A DNA stretch of 10,128 bases from Euperipatoides rowelli (taxonomy: Eukaryota > Onychophora > Udeonychophora > Euonychophora > Peripatopsidae), in the NCBI GenBank assembly GCA_003024985.2, contig PXIH01S0022979.1. One strand, written 5' to 3'. The position numbers were made by a program, and so were the translations under genes. Positions 1 through 9,300 of the stretch are shown here, one piece after another; the first letter of the stretch is position 1; every line of letters begins with the position of its first letter. Under the pieces are notes generated by a model. That model worked only from the letters and a program-made list of their open reading frames with translations, was not told the DNA's origin and ran no database searches.

Positions 1-356
1 AAGCAATTAATTAAATTTGCAAAGGTTTTTTTTCAATTGTTATCCAAACATTTACCACCATCTAAATTTCAAATATCAGGTATCTCTACTAGAAATTGTG
101 CAAAACTTAACATGCCATTCATTAGAACTGATAGATACATGATAATGGTCACCTTGCATAATAAATTATAGTTAATGGCTCTTCTTTGAAGTGTATTGGT
201 ATTTAAATTGATAATATTTGTTTTATTTTAATCTTGTAAATTATTCTACTCAAAATTATTATTGTAAGCATCTTCACATCCTTTGGGGAAAGGAGATTGG
301 CATAATAGATATATTATTTCATTGTAACCTTCATTGTATACTTATTGGTTATACAG

Positions 357-376
357 TAATAAATAAATAAATAAAA
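357..376. repeat. (AAAT)n microsatellite
   Basis: A short tract of about four AAAT units ending in an A run. It is ordinary simple sequence for an AT-rich intron. Confidence 0.8.
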
Positions 377-437
377 AGTAAGACAGATTTTAATGTTTAA
401 CATTGTTGGTTGTATGATGTGTGTTATTATCAAAATA

Positions 438-627
438 AAGCCTGATTGTGTAAACACAATTGAGCAGACACCACGGTTGCTCTAAGAAATGTACTATGCG
501 CATGTGCTATATTTACGTGACCGAAGAAGTAACTTATTACTGTGAACACAATTCCGTTGATGTGCCTGAACTTTCCTGTAACTTTCACGTTTAACTTTCC
601 CGTATCTTATCACTGTGAACCAGCCTT
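438..627. repeat. Possible MITE: ~190-bp segment with weak terminal inverted repeats
   Basis: The left end AAGCCTGATT (438-447) and the right end AACCAGCCTT (618-627) are inverted copies matching at 8 of 10 bases. The inside is richer in CpG and G+C than its surroundings and holds a partly repeated TACTGTGAACACAATT / TCACTGTGAACC motif (around 539 and 610). No convincing target-site duplication is visible. It could be a decayed small DNA-transposon derivative or chance. Confidence 0.3.
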
Positions 628-673
628 CAAACCTAAAATATTGTTCATATGACTTCTGACCTATGCATTAATT

Positions 674-1069
674 CAGGGGCTCCCATGGCACCCGCTGACC
701 AATTTGTATGTGCCCGCCGCTATTCAAACACGACTGGGATGCTTGTGTGCGTTAACTTGGCAACGTCCATATCCCATTGATTTAGATTGTGAATGGTTAG
801 GCAACCAATTTTAGGCAGTTGTTTTCTTGTAAATCAACCTCTTTTAATTCCACCTTTTGTGCCAAATTAACGCAGACAACTTGAGTACAATTCACACAGA
901 CGGCTGAATGGGTAGTGGTAGGTCATAGTTTCAGAATAGTCTAAATACAGACGATACAATCCAGATCCTAGCGTGTTTTTGACATCTGCACATATATTTT
1001 CGTCATTACGTGAAATATAGATGGTGTTTTAGAATTTTGCTATAGGTACAAACTGGTTGGGAACCCTTG
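674..1069. mobile_element. hAT-like non-autonomous DNA element (396 bp)
   Basis: The left end begins CAGGGGCTCCCATGG and the right end closes with CTGGTTGGGAACCCTTG, which in reverse complement begins CAAGGGTTCCCAACCAG. The first 12 terminal bases match at 10 positions and resemble the CAGGGGTTCCCAACC class of hAT termini (family knowledge). The flanks are CATTAATT (666-673) and CTTTAATT (1070-1077), an 8-bp direct duplication matching at 7 of 8 bases, which is the size hAT transposases make. There is no ORF of note inside, so it would have been moved by an enzyme encoded elsewhere. The mismatches suggest an old insertion. The interior is more GC-rich than the surrounding intron around 680-770. 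Confidence 0.72.
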
Positions 1070-1083
1070 CTTTAATTTTTATA

Positions 1084-1160
1084 CTTTTTTTTTTTTTGAA
1101 AATTTTTTGAAAATTTTTTTTTCAACCCAGTGGAATTCTTTTTTTTTTTTTAAAAATTTC
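1084..1160. repeat. T-rich low-complexity tract
   Basis: Two long T runs flank a GAAAATTTTTT motif that occurs twice in tandem, followed by a second T run with A-rich sequence. It lies just beyond the hAT-like element and is probably simple-sequence drift. Confidence 0.7.
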
Positions 1161-1687
1161 TTTGAAAATAAATCATTTAAAAAAATCCATTTAATGTGAC
1201 ATTTAAAGTGGTCGAAATTGCAATTTCTTGGAACTTGACATCTACTTCGCTAGTTTTTCATCCTGTAGCCAGACTTGGTAGTTTCCAGTAATTTCTGCAA
1301 ATACTAGAAAAATTCCTCATTTGCTTGTTTTATCAAAATTACCAAGTCCTTTTTTGTTTAGGAGTTCAAATGAAATCCTCACTTCCAAATATCCTTAAGG
1401 GTTCTAATGAATAACCTTGTCCATATTAAACTTCAAAAGATGTTTTATCTCTTCTAAGCTTTAAATCTATCTTGCTCTTCCTTTTGGGTAAACAAATCTG
1501 ATTCAGTGGCCATTTTCTTCATTAAAATCTTACTCTAATTAAAATTAAAGTCTTATTCTAACTAAAATTATACTGTATTTATTATATAATATGTTTATTT
1601 GGAATAAGGACTAATTAATTTTGAAAAAATATTAAACTAAAGCCTTTATGATTTATTGCAAATTTATATTCTTTAAATTTGTACTTA

Positions 1688-1957
<270 letters not shown>

Positions 1958-4068
1958 TCAATAAATTTTTAATATTGTGAACACTATTAGTTTCTAAAAT
2001 ATAATCCTAAGCTTCAAAAAGGTAAGGACATTTTTCACTTTCCCATATTAATTTTTTTTTAAAATTAAATCTTTAGTTTGAAATGTCATTTAAATTATTT
2101 TAAAAATGCCCTTTAAAGCATAAATGAGCTTTAAAAATAAATAAAAGTAAAATATAAATAACTGAGTGATAAGTAAGAACTCATGTTTTTGTAGGCTTTA
2201 TGTTTTAATAAAAATTGTTCCTTCTAAATAGATAAATAAATCCCCAGTATACAGTAATTAAATTGAAACCAAGTAACTTTCATTGTCATAATGGAAAATC
2301 AATTCAAAATCACCAACTAAACAATTCCACAAGATTTATTTAGTCTTTGATGCTTATATTATAATTGAACTAATCTATATATTGTACTAATGCTCTTAGG
2401 TACATAATAATGCTCTTAATTAACTTGCCACAAACTTTGTTGCGAGCTCAGGAAAAAAACAATGTTATTAAAAATAAAATATGCAATTTGCTTGTTTTAT
2501 TATAACAAAAGAAATTATGATATTCAAAATGGTAAACAAAATTTATAATTTTATTCTAAATAAAATTTATAATTTATTAATTGTAAAGACAAACAATATT
2601 TATAGAAAAAAATAGCCTATCAAATTGTTTTTATTATAATGGCAACAATTAGGGTTTTAAAATGCAAATGGAAAAGAAAGAGATAATAATAGCTAAGTAT
2701 GTACTGTAGATACAGTATGTAGGAAAGCAANTGTGAAAATTGAGAAGTACAAGTTGTCAAATTTTTCCCCCTCCTTTTGTTAGTTTTGGAAGAGAGTTAA
2801 TTTTGTTGAAGAAATAGGAATGAATGTTGCAATAACTTGTAAGTATTAATCTATATAAGCTTAACTGTGGAATAATAGACAAGACTTTGTACCCATTTTA
2901 TGATAAAATGTACATATTTCCAATAGTAGTTAGATGGTATTTTAGCCTTTCAAACTAAGATTATTTTTTTGAAGAAATTAATGACTATATTAAAATAAAT
3001 AAAATTATAGGATTCTTTAAATGCGTGATTAAAAAAAGGCACTTGTAAATTATTTTTGTATTAACTCTGCTGGAATTACAGTTTCCTAGATGAGGCAAAA
3101 AATAATTGAATATACTGTATAAACAAATAAAATGTTCACATAATTTTTTTTTTTTTTAAAAAATTTGTTTTTCCCAACATTTTTTGTCTTTTTACATTTT
3201 GCTTTGTCTCTGTTTGAGCTAGAAATTTTTTTTTTGGTTTAGGATCTGCATTAAATTTCGATTTAAAAAAAAATGCATAGGTTTATCACTAAGTTATTTG
3301 TCAAGCAACAGCCAATATTGTTTAAATTCTTAAACTACATGCCAACATGGCTATCAGGCACTATTACTGTAGATGTTTTTTTTTTTTTTTTTAATTTTAA
3401 TTATTTTTGAACTCGCTGAATCCCACATGGTCTTGGATAACAAGTTCAAAAGTATAAGTAATTAATAATAGGCTAATGCCTTTTTTTAATATTTAAGTCA
3501 GAAATCTGGCGATGTAATGAAATTCTTGAAAATTTAGCATTAGGCTCCACAATATACTGATATTTTGATGTCAGCTTGAATGTACAGTTTTCTTGTGAGA
3601 AGACACTGAGTTGTTGACATCTGTGATTCATTCAAATTAGTCAGTATGTTCATGAACCACCCACTACTATTCCTCTATTTCTATTACTCAACATTTTCTT
3701 TTAGTAACAGTATACAACTCCATTGAAAGCTGCATACATTGAGCTTTCTTTTGAAGGCGGGTCAGATTTGTTTATAACTGTCAATAATCAGCAATTGCCC
3801 TGTTGATGCCAGCACAGTTTTGTCGTTAATTGTCCCAAATTTAGGGATAAATATTTTATTATGTTCATGAAAATAAATTTTTTTTAAATTTGTCCATGCC
3901 AAATGTTGCATTATCTGAATAGTGTTAAGATTAAAGAAAGTGAAACAACTCATTTTTTAAATTACGCTTTTTGTGTATTATGAATTAACATTTAGCAATC
4001 ATTATAAATACTGAACAATGTTACTATATTCTATTATAACTAACCTAATGAACAAAGTAAAGATTCAA

Positions 4069-4178
4069 CTAACTATCAATAAGTTAAACAAGTCATTATG
4101 TTATAGATTCAATGGTCTGGGTCATGCTTTTAACATCCTAAAGACTTTACTTACTGTCAATTAGTTAAATAAGACATT
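4069..4178. repeat. Degenerate 29-bp direct repeat pair
   Basis: Positions 4069-4097 and 4150-4178 match at 24 of 29 bases; both contain the core GTTAAA followed by AAG and CATT. The copies are 81 bp apart start to start. They could be a decayed local duplication, but the low sequence complexity makes chance possible. Confidence 0.4.
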
Positions 4179-4624
4179 TTATATACTTAGGTTTGGTTTT
4201 GAGAAAAAAGTGTTGGACAGATACTATTAATAGGATGATAATGAATAACAAAAAATATAGTAATCAGAATGTAGGAGATTGATGAGTGAACTTAATTAAG
4301 GCAGATTTAATAATAAAAAAACTGGGGAGGTTCAAACCAAGAGAAAATCTTTTGTAAGGTGACATAACCCATAAATAAGTTATTAATCCAAATATTAGAG
4401 ATGGAGCCATGGAGTTATGTCTACACTATTCTTGTTGTTTGATAATGACCATGTGGCAATTTAGGATTGGTAAACATAAAAGATTTAATAACAATAAAAA
4501 ATAATTTATATAATATGCTTCATTGCTATCATGATCGTCTGCTAACTAAATACTCGCTAGTCTACAAATCATGTTTTATTCTCACGTGCATACAGACGTA
4601 GGCTATTAACTACAATTTATACAT

Positions 4625-4655
4625 TATATACAGTATATATAGTATACTGTATATA
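4625..4655. repeat. Perfect 13-bp-arm palindrome (cruciform-prone)
   Basis: The arm TATATACAGTATA (4625-4637) and its exact reverse complement TATACTGTATATA (4643-4655) are separated by the 5-base loop TATAG. The surrounding TATA-rich sequence could extend the pairing imperfectly. It sits mid-intron with no gene nearby, so a regulatory role is not implied. Confidence 0.8.
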
Positions 4656-5393
4656 CATTGCATGTTATATAATAAACTTAATAGATATAATAGGAGTCTA
4701 TAAAAAAACATGAAAAAGATTATAGAATTCCAAATAATAATAAGCCTGATATTCTTATTTTATTAGATAAATAACAATTTTGTAAACAACAAAGAAAATA
4801 GGCCTGAGAACTGCTCATAGCAAAGGATGAAATGATAATTGTGTAATGCAGCAACTTGAGAATAAATGACAATGAAAGTTGATAGGACTTATTGTGACAT
4901 GATATGGGTCTGGTATAGTATCATGTTATAAAATGTCAGCAGTAATAATGGCATTAAATTGAAATTGTTTAAATGCTACATTATTTCCTTTTGTTATTGA
5001 TTTTGTTATATTAATTTAAATGGCTATTAAATTCTGATCTTTTAAATTTATTACAACAGATTTCCACCCATATTTATCTGATCCAATGAGCAGTTGAGAA
5101 AATAAAACAGCTGATTTATTAGATGGTTAGAAGCAACTTACTTTCTAATTGACATGGGATAATGATTAGGTTAGTGAGTTACAAGTGGCTAATGGCCAAC
5201 ATCAAAAAATTAATACTTTTCTTCATGTTAGAAAAAGGAATATTCTACTTTAGCTTTAACCCATACGGCATGAAATTTGCATTTCTTTATTAAATAAATT
5301 ATGATCTGTGCAACAAGAATGATGAAATTATAATAAAAATGATTTTTTTTCATCACTGAACATTGGGAACATCTCCGCGCTTAACCTTACACC

Positions 5394-5606
5394 CGTCGCG
5401 CTATCGTAAATTTTACGACAAATTCAATTTTTTATAAAATTTGTCTATGTGTATGGTCTTGTGGATTTATCTCTGTCTTCTATTCCTAAAACTAACTCCC
5501 CACTACAATATTGGTAGTTTTTTATCATGCACATAGGCCATTTTATAGTTATTTTTTAGAATTATATGTAAAAAGATGCCCAGACATAAATTTTACGACA
5601 CGCGAC
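5394..5606. mobile_element. Possible MITE with CGTCGCG ends and TCGTAAATTTTACGA sub-palindrome
   Basis: The left end reads CGTCGCG-cta-TCGTAAATTTTACGACA (5394-5420); the last part contains a 15-base palindrome (5404-5418). The right end reads TAAATTTTACGACA followed by CGCGAC (5587-5606). GTCGCG and CGCGAC form inverted ends, while TAAATTTTACGACA is also an exact 14-bp direct repeat because the motif is self-complementary. CpG-rich ends around an AT-rich core stand out in this intron. No target duplication could be settled, so family and exact ends are open. Confidence 0.5.
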
Positions 5607-5836
5607 CGCTGATGAAATAATATTGACTTTCAGGTAGCGTAATACAAATATAATAAAACATTTTGGAATAAACTTATATATTTTAAAATCGAAATTTAAT
5701 GCAGATTTCAAAAATCAAAACCAAAAAATTCTATCTCAAACGAAAGAGAAACAGTAATGAAAAATGTAAGATAAACTGACTTTTTTTAATTGCTGACATT
5801 TAGAAACAAATCGGCGTAACTAATAAAAAAAAAATA

Positions 5837-5871
5837 TCTGTTTGTTGGATTTTTTTTTTCTTTATATAATA
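5837..5871. repeat. 35-bp direct repeat, copy 1
   Basis: Runs from TCTGTTTGTTGG through a T run to TATATAATA and matches 6021-6055 at 32 of 35 bases with no gaps. Both copies are preceded by an A run. Confidence 0.65.
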
Positions 5872-6020
5872 AAATTATTGACAATAAATAGAACTAAAAA
5901 TAATAAGTTTTTTTCTATCTGTTATAGATTTTGTAATATTTAACAATGTATTATCTGGACATACTGTAAATACAAGCGTATTGAATGCCCGACTTTTATA
6001 AATATAACAATAGAAAAAAA

Positions 6021-6055
6021 TCTGTTTGTTAGAATTTTTTTTTCTCTATATAATA
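6021..6055. repeat. 35-bp direct repeat, copy 2, abutting the monomer element
   Basis: Matches 5837-5871 at 32 of 35 bases. Similarity stops at the base where the ACTAGC head of the next element begins. That makes the boundary at 6055/6056 look like an insertion edge, with this repeat as flanking sequence or as part of a larger composite element. Confidence 0.65.
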
Positions 6056-6992
6056 ACTAGCAAAATTACACGGCGTTGCCCAGCCATTTTAGAACATCCC
6101 TTTTTGTCTTAGTGTTTGTGTCATGTTGGGAAGTTTGCTAAACACTACCGGGTTATTTTCTTCACCCTCACCCCACCCCTCTAAAATAAAAATGCCAAAG
6201 TCTGTTTTTAATATCTACACTATGGAACCTACCTACATGATCAATTTCAAGTTGGCCTTATGTTGGATAGTGTGCTAAACAATACCGAGGCATCAAATTT
6301 CAAGTTTGTCCTATGTTGGGAAGTGTGCTAAACACTACTGGGTCTTTTGTACTCCTTCACCGCCCCCCTCCAAAATAAAAATGCCAAATGGAACCTACCT
6401 ACATGACAATTTTCAAGTTTGCCATATGTTGGGAAGTATGCTAAACACTACCGGGTCATTTGCACCCCCTCACCCCTCCCCCTCCCAAAGAAAAATGACA
6501 AAATCTGTTTTTACTGTCTACACAATAGAACATACCTAGAGGACAAATTTCAAGTTTTGCCTATGTTGGAAAGTATGCTAAACACTGCCAGGACATTGGC
6601 TCACCCCTCCCCCTCCAAAAGAAAAATACCAAAGTCTGTTTTTAATGTCTACACTATGAAACCTACCTATATGGCAAATTTCAAGTTTGCCCTATGTTGG
6701 GAAATATGCTAAACACTACTGAGGCATTTGCTCCCCCTCAGCCCCCCTTTTCCAAAAGAACTATGAAACCTACCTACATGACAAATTTCAAGTTTGCCCT
6801 ATGTTGGGAAGTATGCTAAACACTACCTGGTCATTTGCTCCACCTCACCCCCACCCCTCCAAAAGAAAAATGAAAAAGTGTATTTTCATTGTCTACACTA
6901 TGGATGGTCATTTGCGCCCCCTCACCCCACCCCCTCAAAAGAAAAATTCCAAAGTCTGTTTTAATGTCTACACTATTGAACATACCTACATG
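6056..6992 (+). mobile_element. Dispersed element: ACTAGC/CGGCGTTGCCC head plus tandem C-rich monomers
   Basis: The head (6056-6122) starts ACTAGCAAAATTACACGGCG and continues TTGCCCAGCC. It is followed by tandem monomers, each with the same order of parts: ATGTTGGGAAGTATGCTAAA, CACTACCGGGTCATTTG, a C-rich CACCCCTCC stretch, AAAGAAAAATGCCAAAGTCT, GTCTACACTATGGAACC, and CTACATGACAAATTTCAAG. Monomers begin at 6123, 6260, 6313, 6426, 6563, 6694 and 6801, with lengths of 137, 53, 113, 137, 131 and 107 bp for the first six; the 53-bp one lacks the C-rich middle. A last partial monomer joins near 6904 and ends at 6992. The plus-strand open frames here arise from the repeat period and are not genes. 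A second copy lies at 9915, so the unit is mobile or dispersed. Helitron-like elements of the pearl/DINE type also carry internal tandem cores, but no Helitron end is proven. Confidence 0.75.
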
Positions 6993-7119
6993 NTAATTTA
7001 TAGGGTTGCCAGATCTCCCGTATTACCTGGTAAATCTCTTAATGATGAAAATTTCCCGTCTCCCGTATTAAACCTATACGGGAAACCATTTCCCGTATTT
7101 GCAAAATATAATAAATTTT
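6993..7119 (+). mobile_element. 126-bp fragment: duplicated 5' end of the hAT-like element
   Basis: Positions 6994-7119 are identical to 7337-7463 except for one missing G (GGGAAACC against GGGAAAGCC). The copy begins with the target sequence TAATTTA and then the TAGGGTTGCCAGAT terminus, and breaks off after 119 bp of element sequence. It contains the hairpin TCCCGTAT-taaacct-ATACGGGA (7061-7083). The base just before it, 6993, is an N at the junction with the monomer array; the other copy has C there. It is either a recent local duplication or an assembly artefact. Confidence 0.8.
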
Positions 7120-7343
7120 GTATGAATACACTGTCCTGAACCTAAGGCTACGTTTTTTAAAAATCTCCGAGCTCGAGCTCTGAGAAATTGTACACATCAT
7201 GAAGAACTAACAGAATATAAACAGAGTGAGAAAGAGTCCAAGATTATTCAAATACACTGACAGAGAAATAAAAGCTGGAGACGAAAGGAGAAAAATCGTA
7301 CAGTAAAAAAAGAGCTGTTAAAAGCCAAAATTTGGCTAATTTA

Positions 7344-8487
7344 TAGGGTTGCCAGATCTCCCGTATTACCTGGTAAATCTCTTAATGATGAAAATTTCCC
7401 GTCTCCCGTATTAAACCTATACGGGAAAGCCATTTCCCGTATTTGCAAAATATAATAAATTTTTCTTTAAACGTCATTAAAAGAAAATTGCAGTTAAAAT
7501 ATTTTATTCATTCCATTTTTCTAAATAAATTAAATATGAAACTAAAATTAATCTAGTTACTTGTGAGACAACACTGACATCATGACTTTGTTTATCAGCA
7601 CATTGACAATGAACTTAATGAATATCATATCTGTTTTTCTGCAAAATCTAGTCAAAATCTTTTATAATATAAAAACTCCGTGTAGCTAAAAAAAAAAAAT
7701 ATGCCTTCTATTATTTTGTTCCAGTAAGGCACACGATACTACAGTGCCTATAATATACTGTACATCATTTTTCCTTCAAAACTTCGCTATAATTTGATAA
7801 ATATTTAATAAAAGAGGAAAAATGAATAATCAGGTTACTACATCAAAAGTTTTTCAGTCTTCACTCTCTCCACTAAAAAGAGAAGAAACAATGATGTATG
7901 TTTAGTTAAAGAAGTGAGAATTGGAAGAAACTACGAGTGGGTAAGAATAGTAAAAAAATAATAATTTGAAAGCATTCTGCAATCCTTGCTTGAAAGAAAT
8001 TAGTATTACACATGGTGGGAGTAATGATTTAAAACAGGATGCAGGGACAGATTATCATAAAAGTAAAATATTAAATTAAATTGTAAGATACTATAAATCT
8101 TTCCTCAATAAAACTAATATTCAATAAATCTAAAATATATAAAGGTGTCAATACTGTTTTTAAATTGATTTAATTTGACTAGTTTTAGTTTCTTTTGTCT
8201 TTGATAAAGACCTAAGATAACTGAGGCTGGCTGACTTAAATTGTCATCTTTTCATTATTTTGAAAAGCTCTAATGCATAAAAAAAAATTAAAGTCAGCTA
8301 AAGAATTACCCAAAATTAGTAATTATTTTTGTGGACACAAATCAACAGAGAATTGCCAATGTACTGCCTGACCAGAAATACTCCATTCCTTAAGGTGTGA
8401 AATAAACAAAATTGTCTGCTCCCCCCCCCCCCCCAAACACTTTTAGATGGCTTCCCTTATTTCCAACTTTGAAATCTGGCAACCCTA
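7344..8487 (+). mobile_element. hAT-like non-autonomous element (1,144 bp) with 8-bp target duplication
   Basis: The left end TAGGGTTGCCAGAT (7344-7357) is the exact reverse complement of the right end ATCTGGCAACCCTA (8474-8487). The flanks are CTAATTTA (7336-7343) and CTAAATTA (8488-8495), an 8-bp direct duplication matching at 7 of 8 bases as expected for hAT. Subterminal CCCGTAT motifs repeat on the left, including the hairpin at 7404-7426; the right subterminal region has GCTTCCCTTATTTCC and a C14 run (8421-8434). The AT-rich interior has no long open frame, so it encodes no transposase. It lies inside the 7142-9046 inverted-repeat segment and so inserted after it. Confidence 0.75.
8421..8434. 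repeat. Poly-C14 run
   Basis: Uninterrupted run of 14 C near the right end of the hAT-like element. The proline-rich open frame across it is a by-product. The run length may be unreliable in the assembly. Confidence 0.9.
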
Positions 8488-9072
8488 CTAAATTATCACT
8501 TGAAGGTGCTTTTAAAGGTCTACTGTCAGACAGAAAAAAAAGACACGCCCGTGGAAGCATTTGTACATGTGATATCTGGGTTATCCATTTTAAATACATG
8601 CTTGCTATCTCTGCAACCCACGATGCCACCAAGACATAGACGTTAGCTATTACTATCTCATTGACTGGAAACAATTCATTTTTCAGCATTTAAAAAATAG
8701 TCATCGCCATTGTAAAAGATCTTGTATAGTCAAAATAAGAAAATTATGACATAGGTTGGGCCAGTTACATCATATTTGACACACATAAATTTCAATAAAG
8801 TTAATTATCCTCCATTTTGAATTTTGATTGTGTTACAATGCATTGTGGGTACTTGTACTTCTTAGAATCCCAATGTTTTTTCTTGGAGAAGTAAGAGACT
8901 TCTCTGATAGTTCTCCGAGTTCGTCAGAGATTATTAAAATCCGCAATAGAGAATCCCCAATTTTTTTAAAATCCGACTTCTCCAGATTTAGAGCTTTCTC
9001 TACAGTTCTCTGAGAACTCGGAGATTTTTAAAAAACGCAGCCTTAGATGACGTAAAATGAAGCAAAAATCTA

Positions 9073-9195
9073 GGGGGGGGGGGGGCGCACTTGTATGGAT
9101 ACTCTTGGATTTCTTTCAGAGAGATAAAAAAGTCAAAGTGCAGTGATGGCGCTATATACCTATGTTTTGCCAAGAAATAGGCAGGGGGGGGGGGG
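9073..9195. repeat. Paired poly-G runs (G13 and G12) about 110 bp apart
   Basis: G13 at 9073-9085 is followed by CGCACTT and G12 at 9184-9195 by CTGCCCTTAC. The second run is followed by another GGGG (9211-9214) and a locally GC-rich patch up to about 9230. Such runs can form G-quadruplexes (general knowledge). They lie just outside the right arm of the 7142-9046 segment; the stretch from about 9231 to 9455 is plain AT-rich intron. Confidence 0.75.
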
Positions 9196-9300
9196 CTGCC
9201 CTTACTTGGTGGGGCGCTCTTGGTCGGCATTCTACGGTATAAAGTATATATATAAAACTTAAGTAAAACGTAAACAATAAAAACTTTAGAATTTTCATTA

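Larger units (their letters stand above)
7142..9046. mobile_element. Segment bounded by 30-bp inverted repeats (29/30), with a nested hAT-like element
   Basis: Positions 7142-7171 (CTAAGGCTACGTTTTTTAAA then AATCTCCGAG) and 9017-9046 are inverted copies matching at 29 of 30 bases; the only difference is A against G at 7150. Next to the left arm is the palindrome GAGCTCGAGCTC (7169-7180). The right part carries a second inverted pair (TCTCCGAGTTC at 8912-8922, GAACTCGGAGA at 9014-9024). No clear target duplication is seen outside the arms, so the family is open. Removing the nested 1,144-bp element and one 8-bp target copy leaves about 753 bp. No transposase frame was found, so if mobile it is non-autonomous. 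The arms may instead be two independent opposite copies of one repeat. Confidence 0.6.

Noticed and set aside
1456-1532. Minus-strand run reading KILMKKMATESDLFTQKEEQ and ending in a stop, as a possible next ROCK exon
   Set aside because: It looks mildly coding, but it has only a weak acceptor, no donor before its stop, and no resemblance to the ROCK linker or coiled coil.
3762-3953. 63-codon minus-strand open frame
   Set aside because: No recognised domain, no relatives I can name, no clear splice sites, and it lies inside the large intron. A fragment of an old mobile element remains possible but unsupported.
5608-5640. CTGATGA as a hammerhead ribozyme core, as found in some retroelements
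   Set aside because: No matching GAAA segment or helices II and III could be laid out after it.
6306-7139. Overlapping plus-strand open frames of 77-112 codons
   Set aside because: They repeat the same peptide pieces because they run through tandem monomers, and one crosses the N at 6993. This is periodicity, not genes.
6994-7463. The two 126-bp direct repeats as LTRs of a tiny retrotransposon
   Set aside because: They do not have TG...CA ends, there is no primer binding site between them, and the second copy is the 5' end of an inverted-repeat element with its own 8-bp target duplication.
8390-8689. Open frames on both strands across the C14 run, with poly-Gly or poly-Pro stretches
   Set aside because: They span the hAT-like element's right end and its flank, depend on a homopolymer length, and show no known domain.
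9000-9230. Minus-strand proline-rich open frame
   Set aside because: The proline runs come from the G13 and G12 tracts, and it crosses the inverted-repeat arm. No domain is visible.
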